From an uncultured Bacteroidia bacterium (lineage in GTDB: Bacteria; Bacteroidota; Bacteroidia; Bacteroidales; CAJPTX01): DNA of 64,000 nt. The stretch covers positions 62,001 through 126,000 of the forward strand of contig CAMXWF010000004.1 of assembly GCA_947252645.1 (NCBI GenBank), written 5' to 3'. The notes under the pieces are model-generated. The model searched no databases. It was not told where the DNA came from and saw nothing but the letters and a program-made list of their open reading frames with translations. Each line of letters opens with the position of its first letter. Positions within the stretch are counted from its first letter, which is position 1. Below, piece after piece: positions 1-6,350 of the stretch. The position numbers were made by a program, and so were the translations under genes.

Positions 1-111
1 GCTATAGCCAGCTTGGCCGTGGCCTCATATATTATCATGCTGACCTTTACCACGCTGGCCTGTAGCCCCCGGCTTGCCGGTAGGCCGACGGGGCGCGGGC
101 AGCGTAGCTAG
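1..111 (+). CDS. C-terminal end of a possible membrane protein (partial)
   Basis: The first frame is open from the window edge to a TAG at 109-111. It would encode 36 residues: a hydrophobic stretch (ASLAVASYIIMLTFTTLA) followed by a short basic, Gly/Arg-rich tail. This looks like the last membrane segment of a protein whose body lies outside the window. The TAG stop matches local preference and panB follows after 33 bases on the same strand. With so little visible it could also be chance; no family is assigned. Confidence 0.4.
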   Translation, partial: AIASLAVASYIIMLTFTTLACSPRLAGRPTGRGQRS

Positions 112-144
112 GGTTCACATGCAAAACAATAGGAGGGGATAGCA

Positions 145-960
145 ATGGCATCACCAAAGAGTGAACGCGCGGTAACGGTGTCGACCTTCCGTGCGATGAA
201 GGCGCACGGGGAGAAGATCGCCATGCTCACGTGCTACGATTACTCGTTTGCCCGTTTGCTTGATGCCGCCGGGATCGATGCCATCCTAGTCGGCGACTCG
301 GCCTCGAATGTGATGCAGGGGAATGCGAATACGTTGCCCATCACGGTGGAGGAGATGATCTACCACACCAGGTGCGTAGTCAAAGGGGTGACCAGGCCCC
401 TGGTGGTGATCGACATGCCCTTTGGCTCGTACCAGGGCGGTAGGCAGCTGGCCGTGGCCTCGGCGGTACGCATGATGAAGGAGAGCGGAGCGGGTGCGGT
501 TAAACTCGAGGGGGGCAGCGAGCAGGGTGAGTCGGTGAAAGCCATCGTGGAGGCCGGCATCCCCGTCATGGGCCATCTGGGCCTCACCCCGCAGAGTATC
601 CACCAGTTTGGGAGCTACAAAGTGCGGGCCACGGAGGACAGCGAGGCGGAGCGTCTGCTGGCCGATGCCCATGCCCTAGAGCTAGCCGGGGTGTTCTCAA
701 TCGTGCTAGAGAAGGTGCCCGCACGGCTAGCCGCCCAAGTGGCCAAGGAGTGCCACGTGCCGATTATAGGGATAGGGGCAGGGGCAGGCACGGATGGGCA
801 GGTGCTGGTGTTGCAGGATATGCTGGGGATGACGCAGGATTTTGCGCCCCGCTTCCTCCGCCGCTACGCAAACCTCGCCGAGGCGTGCCAAGAGGCCTTC
901 AAGCACTACATGGACGACGTGAAATCGGGCGATTTTCCCAATAGCCAGGAGAGCTATTAG
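145..960 (+). CDS. panB: 3-methyl-2-oxobutanoate hydroxymethyltransferase
   Basis: Ketopantoate hydroxymethyltransferase, first step of the pantothenate branch leading to coenzyme A: adds a hydroxymethyl group from methylene-tetrahydrofolate to 2-oxoisovalerate. The 271-residue length is normal. The protein shows the family core in order: MLTCYDYSFARLLDAAGID near residue 28, LVGDS with the first metal-binding Asp, VVIDMPFGSYQ with the second Asp, KLEGG with the Glu ligand, GHLGLTPQ, and IGIGAG near residue 210. The ATG is preceded by a good AGGAGG at 131-136, which fixes the start and is stronger than most leaders here. It heads a compact run with the pseudouridine synthase 32 bases downstream. 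panC and panD are not in the window. Confidence 0.97.
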   Translation: MASPKSERAVTVSTFRAMKAHGEKIAMLTCYDYSFARLLDAAGIDAILVGDSASNVMQGNANTLPITVEEMIYHTRCVVKGVTRPLVVIDMPFGSYQGGRQLAVASAVRMMKESGAGAVKLEGGSEQGESVKAIVEAGIPVMGHLGLTPQSIHQFGSYKVRATEDSEAERLLADAHALELAGVFSIVLEKVPARLAAQVAKECHVPIIGIGAGAGTDGQVLVLQDMLGMTQDFAPRFLRRYANLAEACQEAFKHYMDDVKSGDFPNSQESY

Positions 961-992
961 CAGGGGCAGCTGTAGGCAGCGGGGGCGAGACG

Positions 993-1739
993 ATGGATAG
1001 TGCCATGGGGATAGCAACCAGGATACTCTACGAGGACAACCACCTCCTTGCCGTCAATAAGCAGGTGGGCGAGCTAGTGCAGGGGGATCGGACGGGCGAC
1101 ACCTGTCTGCTCGACACGCTGAAGGCCTTCATTGCGCAGCGTGACCATAAGCCAGGCAATGTATTCTTGAGCCCCATCCACCGCATCGATAGGCCGGTGA
1201 GCGGCGTGGTGCTATTCGCCAAGACCAGCAAGGGGCTAGCGCGGATGAATGCGCTATTTCGCCAGCGGGCCGTGAGCCGCCACTACTGGGCAGTGCTGGA
1301 GGCGCAGCTCCCCGAGCTCTCAGGGCTGCTGACGGGCTACGCCACGCGCAATGGGCGCATCAACAAGACGTTCATCAGCCCCACCGCGAGTGCCGAAGCC
1401 AAGCCCGTGGAGTTGGGCTACGCGCTGGTGGGGGCCTCGAGCCGCTACTTTCTCTACGACATCACCCTGCACACCGGGCGCCACCACCAGATCCGGGCGC
1501 AGGTGGCCGCCGCTAGGGCGCCCGTACGTGGGGACCTCAAATATGGGGCCGCACGCTCGCTGCCTTCTGGGGGCATCGACCTGCACGCCCGCGCGGTATC
1601 GTTTGAACACCCCGTGACGCACGCCCCAGTGGCCATAGTAGCCCCGCCACCCGAGGGGAAGCTCTGGCAGCTCTTTGTGGACCTTGCGCGCCAACAGGAG
1701 GCATCGCAGGGGCTACCTGGGGCCAAGGCCACCAAATAG
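993..1739 (+). CDS. RluA-family RNA pseudouridine synthase
   Basis: Converts a specific uridine to pseudouridine in rRNA or tRNA. The signature HRIDRPVSGVVLFAKTSKG lies around residues 65-83 and contains the catalytic Asp of the RluA class; a later GRHHQIRAQ segment (near 158) matches the usual GRxHQIR motif. The 248-residue protein has no N-terminal S4 domain, so it is the short RluA/RluC-like form often called a 23S rRNA or tRNA pseudouridine synthase in Bacteroidota. The target base cannot be read from sequence. ATG at 993 is used; ATG at 1005 is the alternative. It sits 32 bases after panB and 27 before the next gene, suggesting co-transcription. Confidence 0.93.
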   Translation: MDSAMGIATRILYEDNHLLAVNKQVGELVQGDRTGDTCLLDTLKAFIAQRDHKPGNVFLSPIHRIDRPVSGVVLFAKTSKGLARMNALFRQRAVSRHYWAVLEAQLPELSGLLTGYATRNGRINKTFISPTASAEAKPVELGYALVGASSRYFLYDITLHTGRHHQIRAQVAAARAPVRGDLKYGAARSLPSGGIDLHARAVSFEHPVTHAPVAIVAPPPEGKLWQLFVDLARQQEASQGLPGAKATK

Positions 1740-1766
1740 GATAACACTCTAGACGAGAAGGCAATC

Positions 1767-2264
1767 ATGGTCATCGACACCTCCCGGCGCGCCGAGAAGC
1801 TCACGGCCCTCAAGCAGATCCTAGCGATAGTGCTCGTGGTGCCCATAGCGATCATCCTCTATGGGCCCATCCGACACCATCTCACGGGCTTGGGCATTCC
1901 GGTATGGTGGGTGGTAGGCGGGCTGATCGTGGCCTACATGCTCTACCGGCTCTACTTCCACGTGCGCAATGTCTACTTCGTCTACGTGTCGGATCAAGAC
2001 CTGGAGGGGGCCATACGCTTCCGCTTCTACCCGCTCAAGCCGCTACAACAGCGGCTCAGCACGTTTGACCTTCCCAAGCATGAGCTCTACAAGTATGAGG
2101 TCAAGGCCAGCAAATACAACGTTCGCCTCAGCCTCACCATCTGGCAGCAGCGAGGAAGCCAGATATTCAAATTTCCGGCTATCAGCCTGAGTCTGCTGAC
2201 GCGGCGTGAGCGTCAGCAGCTACGGGCCCTGCTCGACCAATACGTACGGCAGCGCGGTGCTTAG
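1767..2264 (+). CDS. Hypothetical membrane protein, 165 aa
   Basis: Not recognised. The N-terminus has two hydrophobic segments at about residues 17-32 (ILAIVLVVPIAIILYG) and 46-62 (WWVVGGLIVAYMLYRLY) joined by a short loop. A soluble basic and aromatic-rich domain of about 100 residues follows, with several Tyr/Lys/Arg-rich beta-like stretches, then a Q/R-rich C-terminal helix (TRRERQQLRALLDQYVRQR). The topology suggests a cytoplasmic domain anchored by a hairpin. It lies between the pseudouridine synthase and dprA, and its stop overlaps the likely dprA start, so it is probably translated in the same operon. No function is proposed. Confidence 0.8.
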   Translation: MVIDTSRRAEKLTALKQILAIVLVVPIAIILYGPIRHHLTGLGIPVWWVVGGLIVAYMLYRLYFHVRNVYFVYVSDQDLEGAIRFRFYPLKPLQQRLSTFDLPKHELYKYEVKASKYNVRLSLTIWQQRGSQIFKFPAISLSLLTRRERQQLRALLDQYVRQRGA

Positions 2265-3402
2265 GTCGCACGATATCGATCTCTACCGCATTGCCCTGAC
2301 AATGCTGCCCCGCGTGGGGCCAGCCACGGCGCGCACGCTCCTGCGCCACCTTGGCAGCCCACGCGCCGTGGTGGAAGCTCAGGCTGAGGCCTTGCGCCAG
2401 GTACCCAACGTGGGGCCGTGTCTCATCGGGGCCTTCGAGGCACTCGACCGAGACCAGCTACTCCAAAAGGCTGAGCGGGAATACCAGTTTATTCTGGAGA
2501 AGCACATTACGCCGCTCTACTTTGAGGAGCCAGACTACCCCTCGGCGCTGGCGCAATGCCCCGACAGCCCTACCCTGCTCTACTACAGCAGCCAAAAGCC
2601 CTTTGCCGAGCTTGAGGCCCTGAAGTCCATAAGCATCGTGGGCACGCGCAATGCGAGCAAATACGGGTGGGATCTGATCCATGAGCTGCTGCGCGATCTC
2701 CAAGCGCACGGTCATCGTGTGCTGGTGGTAAGCGGGCTGGCCTCGGGCATCGATGGCGCCGCGCACCAGGCGGCGCTCTCGGTGGGCTACCCCACCGTAG
2801 CCGTGTTGGGGCACGGCCTACGAACCATCTACCCCGCAGAGCATAAAGACCTAGCCAAGGAGATCTGGGCGCACGGAGGCCTGCTCACTGAGTATCCCTC
2901 GTATCGCGCCGCAGAGCGAGGGCAGTTTCTACAGCGCAACCGGATAATCGCTGGGCTCTCCGTGGCCACCATCGTGGTAGAGAGCAGTATGCGTGGAGGC
3001 GCCCTGGTCACGGCCCACCATGCCAAAGCCTACGGGCGCGTCGTCATGGCCTTTCCCGGGCCAGTACATAGGGAATACAGCGCCGGGTGCAATGCGTTGA
3101 TCAAGCGGGAGGGGGGAATGCTCATCGAGTCGGCCGAAGACCTAGAGCGAGCCCTCAACTGGGAGAGCCCAATCCCAGCCAAAAGCCGTGCGCATAGCCC
3201 AGACGCGCAGCCCCTCTTCTACCAGCCCACCCCCGAGGAGTCGGAGGTGGTGCGGTTCATCAAAGAGCGCGAGCCCACCACGTTTGACGAGATTATCAGG
3301 GCCCTGCGGCTCTCGCCCAACGAGCTCAACGCCATGCTGCTCAAGCTGGAGTTTCACGGCGTGGTGGTCTCGCTCCCAGGGCGACACTACAAGCTGCGCT
3401 AG
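2257..3402 (+). CDS. dprA: DNA-processing protein DprA
   Basis: DprA/Smf binds incoming single-stranded DNA during natural transformation and loads RecA. The protein opens with a helix-hairpin-helix-like region (ALTMLPRVGPATARTLLRHLG), then the Rossmann-like core: SIVGTRNASKYG, VSGLASGIDGAAHQAAL, AVLGHGLRTIYPAEH, QRNRIIAGLSVATIVVESS and GGALVTAHHAKAYGR. The last 60 residues form the DprA winged helix (PTTFDEIIRALRLSPNELN). The frame is open back to a GTG at 2206, but that would overlap the upstream gene by 59 bases. GTG at 2257, overlapping its stop by 8 bases, gives a better N-terminus (about 381 aa). Together with ComF at 35.3 kb it hints at competence, though DprA is widespread without it. 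Confidence 0.94.
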   Translation: MLRSHDIDLYRIALTMLPRVGPATARTLLRHLGSPRAVVEAQAEALRQVPNVGPCLIGAFEALDRDQLLQKAEREYQFILEKHITPLYFEEPDYPSALAQCPDSPTLLYYSSQKPFAELEALKSISIVGTRNASKYGWDLIHELLRDLQAHGHRVLVVSGLASGIDGAAHQAALSVGYPTVAVLGHGLRTIYPAEHKDLAKEIWAHGGLLTEYPSYRAAERGQFLQRNRIIAGLSVATIVVESSMRGGALVTAHHAKAYGRVVMAFPGPVHREYSAGCNALIKREGGMLIESAEDLERALNWESPIPAKSRAHSPDAQPLFYQPTPEESEVVRFIKEREPTTFDEIIRALRLSPNELNAMLLKLEFHGVVVSLPGRHYKLR

Positions 3403-3791
3403 AACCACCTTTCGCAAGGCGGAGGACGGCCTGGAGAGGTTGCATACATTCCCCAAAGCATGGGTGCTGGGCCGATGAACAGCTGGCAGGCCCAGAGAGC
3501 TTGGGCGGCAAAGGCACGACTGGCCCCCTCTACGTTGCGTAGGCAACGAGCCCCCGGCCTGTTGTAAGCAGAACGCCCTGTAGCTGTAGGGGTGAAATAG
3601 CCATCGGCCTAGATACTCCTGAGTAGCCCCATGGTAGCTTGAGCCTGCGCTGCTCCAGTGGCGGGAGGGGGTGACACGCAAGGCCTTCATGCGATCCCTA
3701 ACACGGAGATGCTGGGTGCAGGATTGGTGCGGCTGGTGCAGGTAGGGAAATGGGGCAGGATGCGCATAGTGTTGGAATGGGGAAAAATGCC
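3403..3791. other. Intergenic region, nothing recognised before the tRNA promoter
   Basis: About 390 bases between dprA and the tRNA-Cys promoter. Open frames here are short and do not resemble known proteins. I see no hairpin followed by a T tract directly after dprA. The final 20 bases carry a G/A-rich block leading into the -7 element that recurs upstream of rfbD. Confidence 0.5.
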
Positions 3792-3799
3792 TACCTTTG
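3792..3799 (+). promoter_or_regulatory. Bacteroidota -7 promoter element for tRNA-Cys
   Basis: TACCTTTG, an exact match to the TAnnTTTG element recognised by the primary sigma factor of Bacteroidota. A TTGG at 3772-3775 is a possible -33 element. The tRNA begins 13 bases after the element. Confidence 0.75.
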
Positions 3800-3811
3800 C
3801 ACCGTTGTTAA

Positions 3812-3882
3812 GGTATCGTGGCCGAGTGGTTAGGCGCAGGTCTGCAAAACCTGGTACAGCGGTTCGATTCCGCTCGATACCT
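3812..3882 (+). tRNA. tRNA-Cys (anticodon GCA)
   Basis: The 7-bp acceptor stem GGTATCG/CGATACC encloses a D arm (GCCGAGTGGTTAGGC), an anticodon arm CAGGT-CTGCAAA-ACCTG with anticodon GCA, and a T arm AGCGG-TTCGATT-CCGCT. The discriminator base is T, as expected for tRNA-Cys. The 3' CCA is not encoded. A promoter precedes it and a hairpin terminator follows, so it is a single-gene unit. Confidence 0.97.
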
Positions 3883-3889
3883 CGGGGGT

Positions 3890-3932
3890 ACGCCGCTCGC
3901 TGGGGCATCATGTCTCGGCGGGCGGCGTTTTT
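3890..3932 (+). terminator. Rho-independent terminator after tRNA-Cys
   Basis: ACGCCGC at 3890-3896 pairs with GCGGCGT at 3922-3928 and runs directly into TTTTT at 3928-3932. The 25-base loop is long, but position right after the tRNA and the T run support termination. Confidence 0.7.
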
Positions 3933-4006
3933 ATGATGCCAAGCGCACCCGAGTGCCGGGAAGTGGTGTTCACGGGTTGCGGGGGCTTTGGAGCTATCGA
4001 TGGGGC

Positions 4007-5107
4007 CTAGACGTTGAAGCGGAAGTGCATGATGTCGCCGTCCATGACCACATAGTCCTTGCCCTCGACGGCGATTTTGCCGGCCTCGCGGCACGCGGCC
4101 TCAGAGCCCAGGGCCACGTAATCGGGATACTTGATGACCTCCGCGCGGATGAAGCCCTTTTGGAAGTCTGAATGGATAATGCCGGCCGCCTCTGGGGCCT
4201 TCATGCCGCGGGTGAAGGTCCAGGCGCGTGTTTCGTCGGGCCCGGTGGTGAAGTAGGTGTCGAGGCGCAGGAGGCTATAGGCGGCCTTGATGAGCCGTGC
4301 GACGCCGCTCTCATGAAGCCCCATCTCGTTGAGGAACTCCTGCTGGGCTTGATAGTCATCGAGCTCGGCGATGTCGGCCTCTACCCCTGCAGCCAGGATG
4401 AGGACCTTGGCATCCTCGCGGGCCACGGCCGCCTGCAGGGCCTGTGTATAGTGGTTGCCCTCCTTGGCTGAGTCGGCGTCCACGTTGCAAACATAGAGCA
4501 CGGGCTTGGCAGTTAGGAGGCTCAGGTCGGCGATCAGGGCTAGTGCTTCGGGGTCGAGGTGGAGGTCACGGACGGACTTTCCTTGCTCGAGCTGGAACTG
4601 GCAGGCCCTAATGACCTCAAGGGCTTTTTTCTGCTGGGCATCCCCGCCGAGCTTGACCTGTTTTTCGGTTTTTGCTAGGCGGTTGGTGATGGTTTCGAGG
4701 TCTTTGATCTGGAGTTCGGTGTCGATGGTCTCCTTATCGCGAACGGGGTCCACAGTGCCGTCGACATGGGTGACGTTTGGGTCATCGAAGCAACGTAGGA
4801 CGTGCAAGATAGCATGTGTTTCCCGGATGTTGGCCAAGAACTTGTTGCCTAGGCCTTCGCCCTTGCTTGCGCCCTTGACAAGGCCTGCGATGTCCACAAT
4901 CTCTACCGTAGCGGGGATGATGCGCTTGGGCTTGTCAATGTCTGCGAGCTTAGTGAGGCGTTCATCGGGTACGTTGACCGTGCCCAGGTTTGGCTCTATG
5001 GTGCAAAAGGGGAAATTGGCCGCCTGGGCCTTGGCGCTGGAGAGGCAGTTGAAGAGGGTGGATTTTCCTACGTTGGGCAGGCCTACAATGCCGCACTGGA
5101 GTGACAT
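4007..5107 (-). CDS. ychF: Redox-regulated ATPase YchF (Obg family)
   Basis: Universally conserved translation-associated P-loop ATPase related to OLA1. The 366-residue protein has the Walker A GLPNVGKSTLFN at about residue 8, NFPFCTIEPN after it, the DIAGLVKGASKGEGLGNKFL switch region near 72, and NVDAD at the nucleotide-specificity position, the change that makes this family prefer ATP. The C-terminal third is a TGS domain (AWTFTRGMKAPEAAGIIHSD). Length and order are canonical. It is transcribed toward the tRNA unit and lies 51 bases downstream of the Smr-domain gene, with which it may be co-transcribed from the promoter at 6237. Confidence 0.97.
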   Translation of the reverse strand: MSLQCGIVGLPNVGKSTLFNCLSSAKAQAANFPFCTIEPNLGTVNVPDERLTKLADIDKPKRIIPATVEIVDIAGLVKGASKGEGLGNKFLANIRETHAILHVLRCFDDPNVTHVDGTVDPVRDKETIDTELQIKDLETITNRLAKTEKQVKLGGDAQQKKALEVIRACQFQLEQGKSVRDLHLDPEALALIADLSLLTAKPVLYVCNVDADSAKEGNHYTQALQAAVAREDAKVLILAAGVEADIAELDDYQAQQEFLNEMGLHESGVARLIKAAYSLLRLDTYFTTGPDETRAWTFTRGMKAPEAAGIIHSDFQKGFIRAEVIKYPDYVALGSEAACREAGKIAVEGKDYVVMDGDIMHFRFNV

Positions 5108-5158
5108 ATTGTCTCTTATTCTACTATTGAAGTTGAGGGCTAGGGGCCTGGGCGGCAG

Positions 5159-6208
5159 CTAGCGGATGATCACCATGGTGGCACCATAGCCGTACTCCTT
5201 GAAGGAGGCGTCTTGGTATTCGCAGAAGGGATATTTGCGCTTGATGGTGGCGATTATGGCAGCGCGCAGCTCCCCGTTGCCCACGCCGTGGATGGCGATG
5301 AGCTTTTTTACGTTGGTATTTGCGATGGCGGCCTCGAGGGCATCCTCAAATTTGCTGAGCTGGAACTGGAGGATGTTGGATGGGGCGACCTGGTTTCGAC
5401 CGCTGGTGAGTGCGTCGAGGTGTAGGTCGATGATGCGCTCTTGCTGCGGGTTGGAGCCGTGGTTTGCGGTGTGGTCAGGCTGCGAGGGGTTGGTGGGAGC
5501 GTCTAGAGTCGCCCGCGCATTGGAGAGCTTGTCGAGGAGGCGCTCCCGGCGGGTGTCGCGGATAGAGATGAGCAGGAGCGGAGTCTCCAGGTACTGGGTG
5601 TTTTGGAAGCTACCAGGTCGGGTAAAGCGCATGGGGTCGAGTGGGATGTCGCACGCCTCTGGGGGTATTGGGAGCATGGCTTGCTGCTGGTAGAAGATGG
5701 CCTGCAGGTGGAGTGTACGGTAGGCTTCCAGCTCCTTATCCTCTACGGTGGCCACGCGGCGTGCGTGCCTAGCTGGCACGCGCCCAGCAAAGAACGGCAG
5801 GATGCGCTCCTCATTGCAGCGAGCCAGGGAGGCTAGGATGTTGTACCCCCCGGCGTTGATGAGGTAGAGCTCAAAGGGGCCACTCACTGCGTCGGCCGGG
5901 TTGAGGGTTGCGAAGCCCAAATGGAGCGAGAGGCCCTCTTGTTCCCCGCATATGAGGGGTAGGTAGGGGGATGGTTTTGTTTTTTCCTCTACGGGGGCTA
6001 CTTGGGAGGTCTGTTGGGCAGGCGTAGGCTGCGCGAAATGGGCCACCATGGGTACGTCGGGCATCAGCTCGGAAAAGGGGGTGGGCAGCTCAAAGCCGTC
6101 CGCATTCCGCACTATTGCGGTTCGGTTGCCGGAGAGCCGCACGATGACCCCACCGCCCACCTCGTTGAGGAAGCGCACCCTATCGCCCACTTTGAAATTT
6201 TGCTGCAT
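5159..6208 (-). CDS. DUF2027 and Smr domain protein (MutS2-like C-terminal nuclease domain)
   Basis: Bacteroidota-type protein: an N-terminal SH3-like barrel (FKVGDRVRFLNEVGGGVIVR), a central DUF2027-type beta-rich region, and a C-terminal Smr domain as found in MutS2. The Smr signature is visible: IIDLHLDALT (DLH motif) near residue 257 and AIHGVGNGELRAAI (the HGxGxGxLR motif) near 308, ending in an FKEYGYGATMVIIR segment. Smr domains bind or nick nucleic acid; the cellular role of this fusion is not established. The frame is open another 44 codons upstream, but ATG at 6208 starts the conserved domain and lies just downstream of a minus-strand promoter at 6237-6244, so 349 residues is preferred. 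Confidence 0.9.
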   Translation of the reverse strand: MQQNFKVGDRVRFLNEVGGGVIVRLSGNRTAIVRNADGFELPTPFSELMPDVPMVAHFAQPTPAQQTSQVAPVEEKTKPSPYLPLICGEQEGLSLHLGFATLNPADAVSGPFELYLINAGGYNILASLARCNEERILPFFAGRVPARHARRVATVEDKELEAYRTLHLQAIFYQQQAMLPIPPEACDIPLDPMRFTRPGSFQNTQYLETPLLLISIRDTRRERLLDKLSNARATLDAPTNPSQPDHTANHGSNPQQERIIDLHLDALTSGRNQVAPSNILQFQLSKFEDALEAAIANTNVKKLIAIHGVGNGELRAAIIATIKRKYPFCEYQDASFKEYGYGATMVIIR

Positions 6209-6236
6209 AGCTGGCACTAGCCTATGTTCTTTTCCA

Positions 6237-6244
6237 CAAAGGTA
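6237..6244 (-). promoter_or_regulatory. Minus-strand -7 element for the Smr gene
   Basis: The minus strand reads TACCTTTG here, about 29 bases before the ATG at 6208. Its flank (GAATGGC before, T after) is identical to that of the element at 57914. It makes the region 6209-6350 a divergent promoter pair with ppdK. Confidence 0.7.
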
Positions 6245-6322
6245 GCCATTCTGTAAGGAATTGGACTTGGCAGTATCAGGTGCGCCCCGACTGTATTCGG
6301 GCGCGTTGTGCGTGATTTGCGC

Positions 6323-6330
6323 TACCTTTG
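6323..6330 (+). promoter_or_regulatory. -7 element for ppdK
   Basis: TACCTTTG, ending 20 bases before the ppdK ATG, so the predicted leader is only about 14 bases. It supports the ATG at 6351 over the earlier in-frame codon at 6261, which would lie upstream of the transcription start. Confidence 0.75.
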
Positions 6331-6350
6331 CGCGAGACAAAAAAGCGACT

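Noticed and set aside
42..49. TGACCTTTA-like sequence upstream of panB as a promoter
   Set aside because: It lies inside the possible upstream coding frame and does not match TAnnTTTG.
6209..6340. N-terminal extension of the Smr-domain protein up to 6340
   Set aside because: It lies upstream of the minus-strand promoter at 6237-6244, does not resemble the family and covers the ppdK promoter on the other strand.
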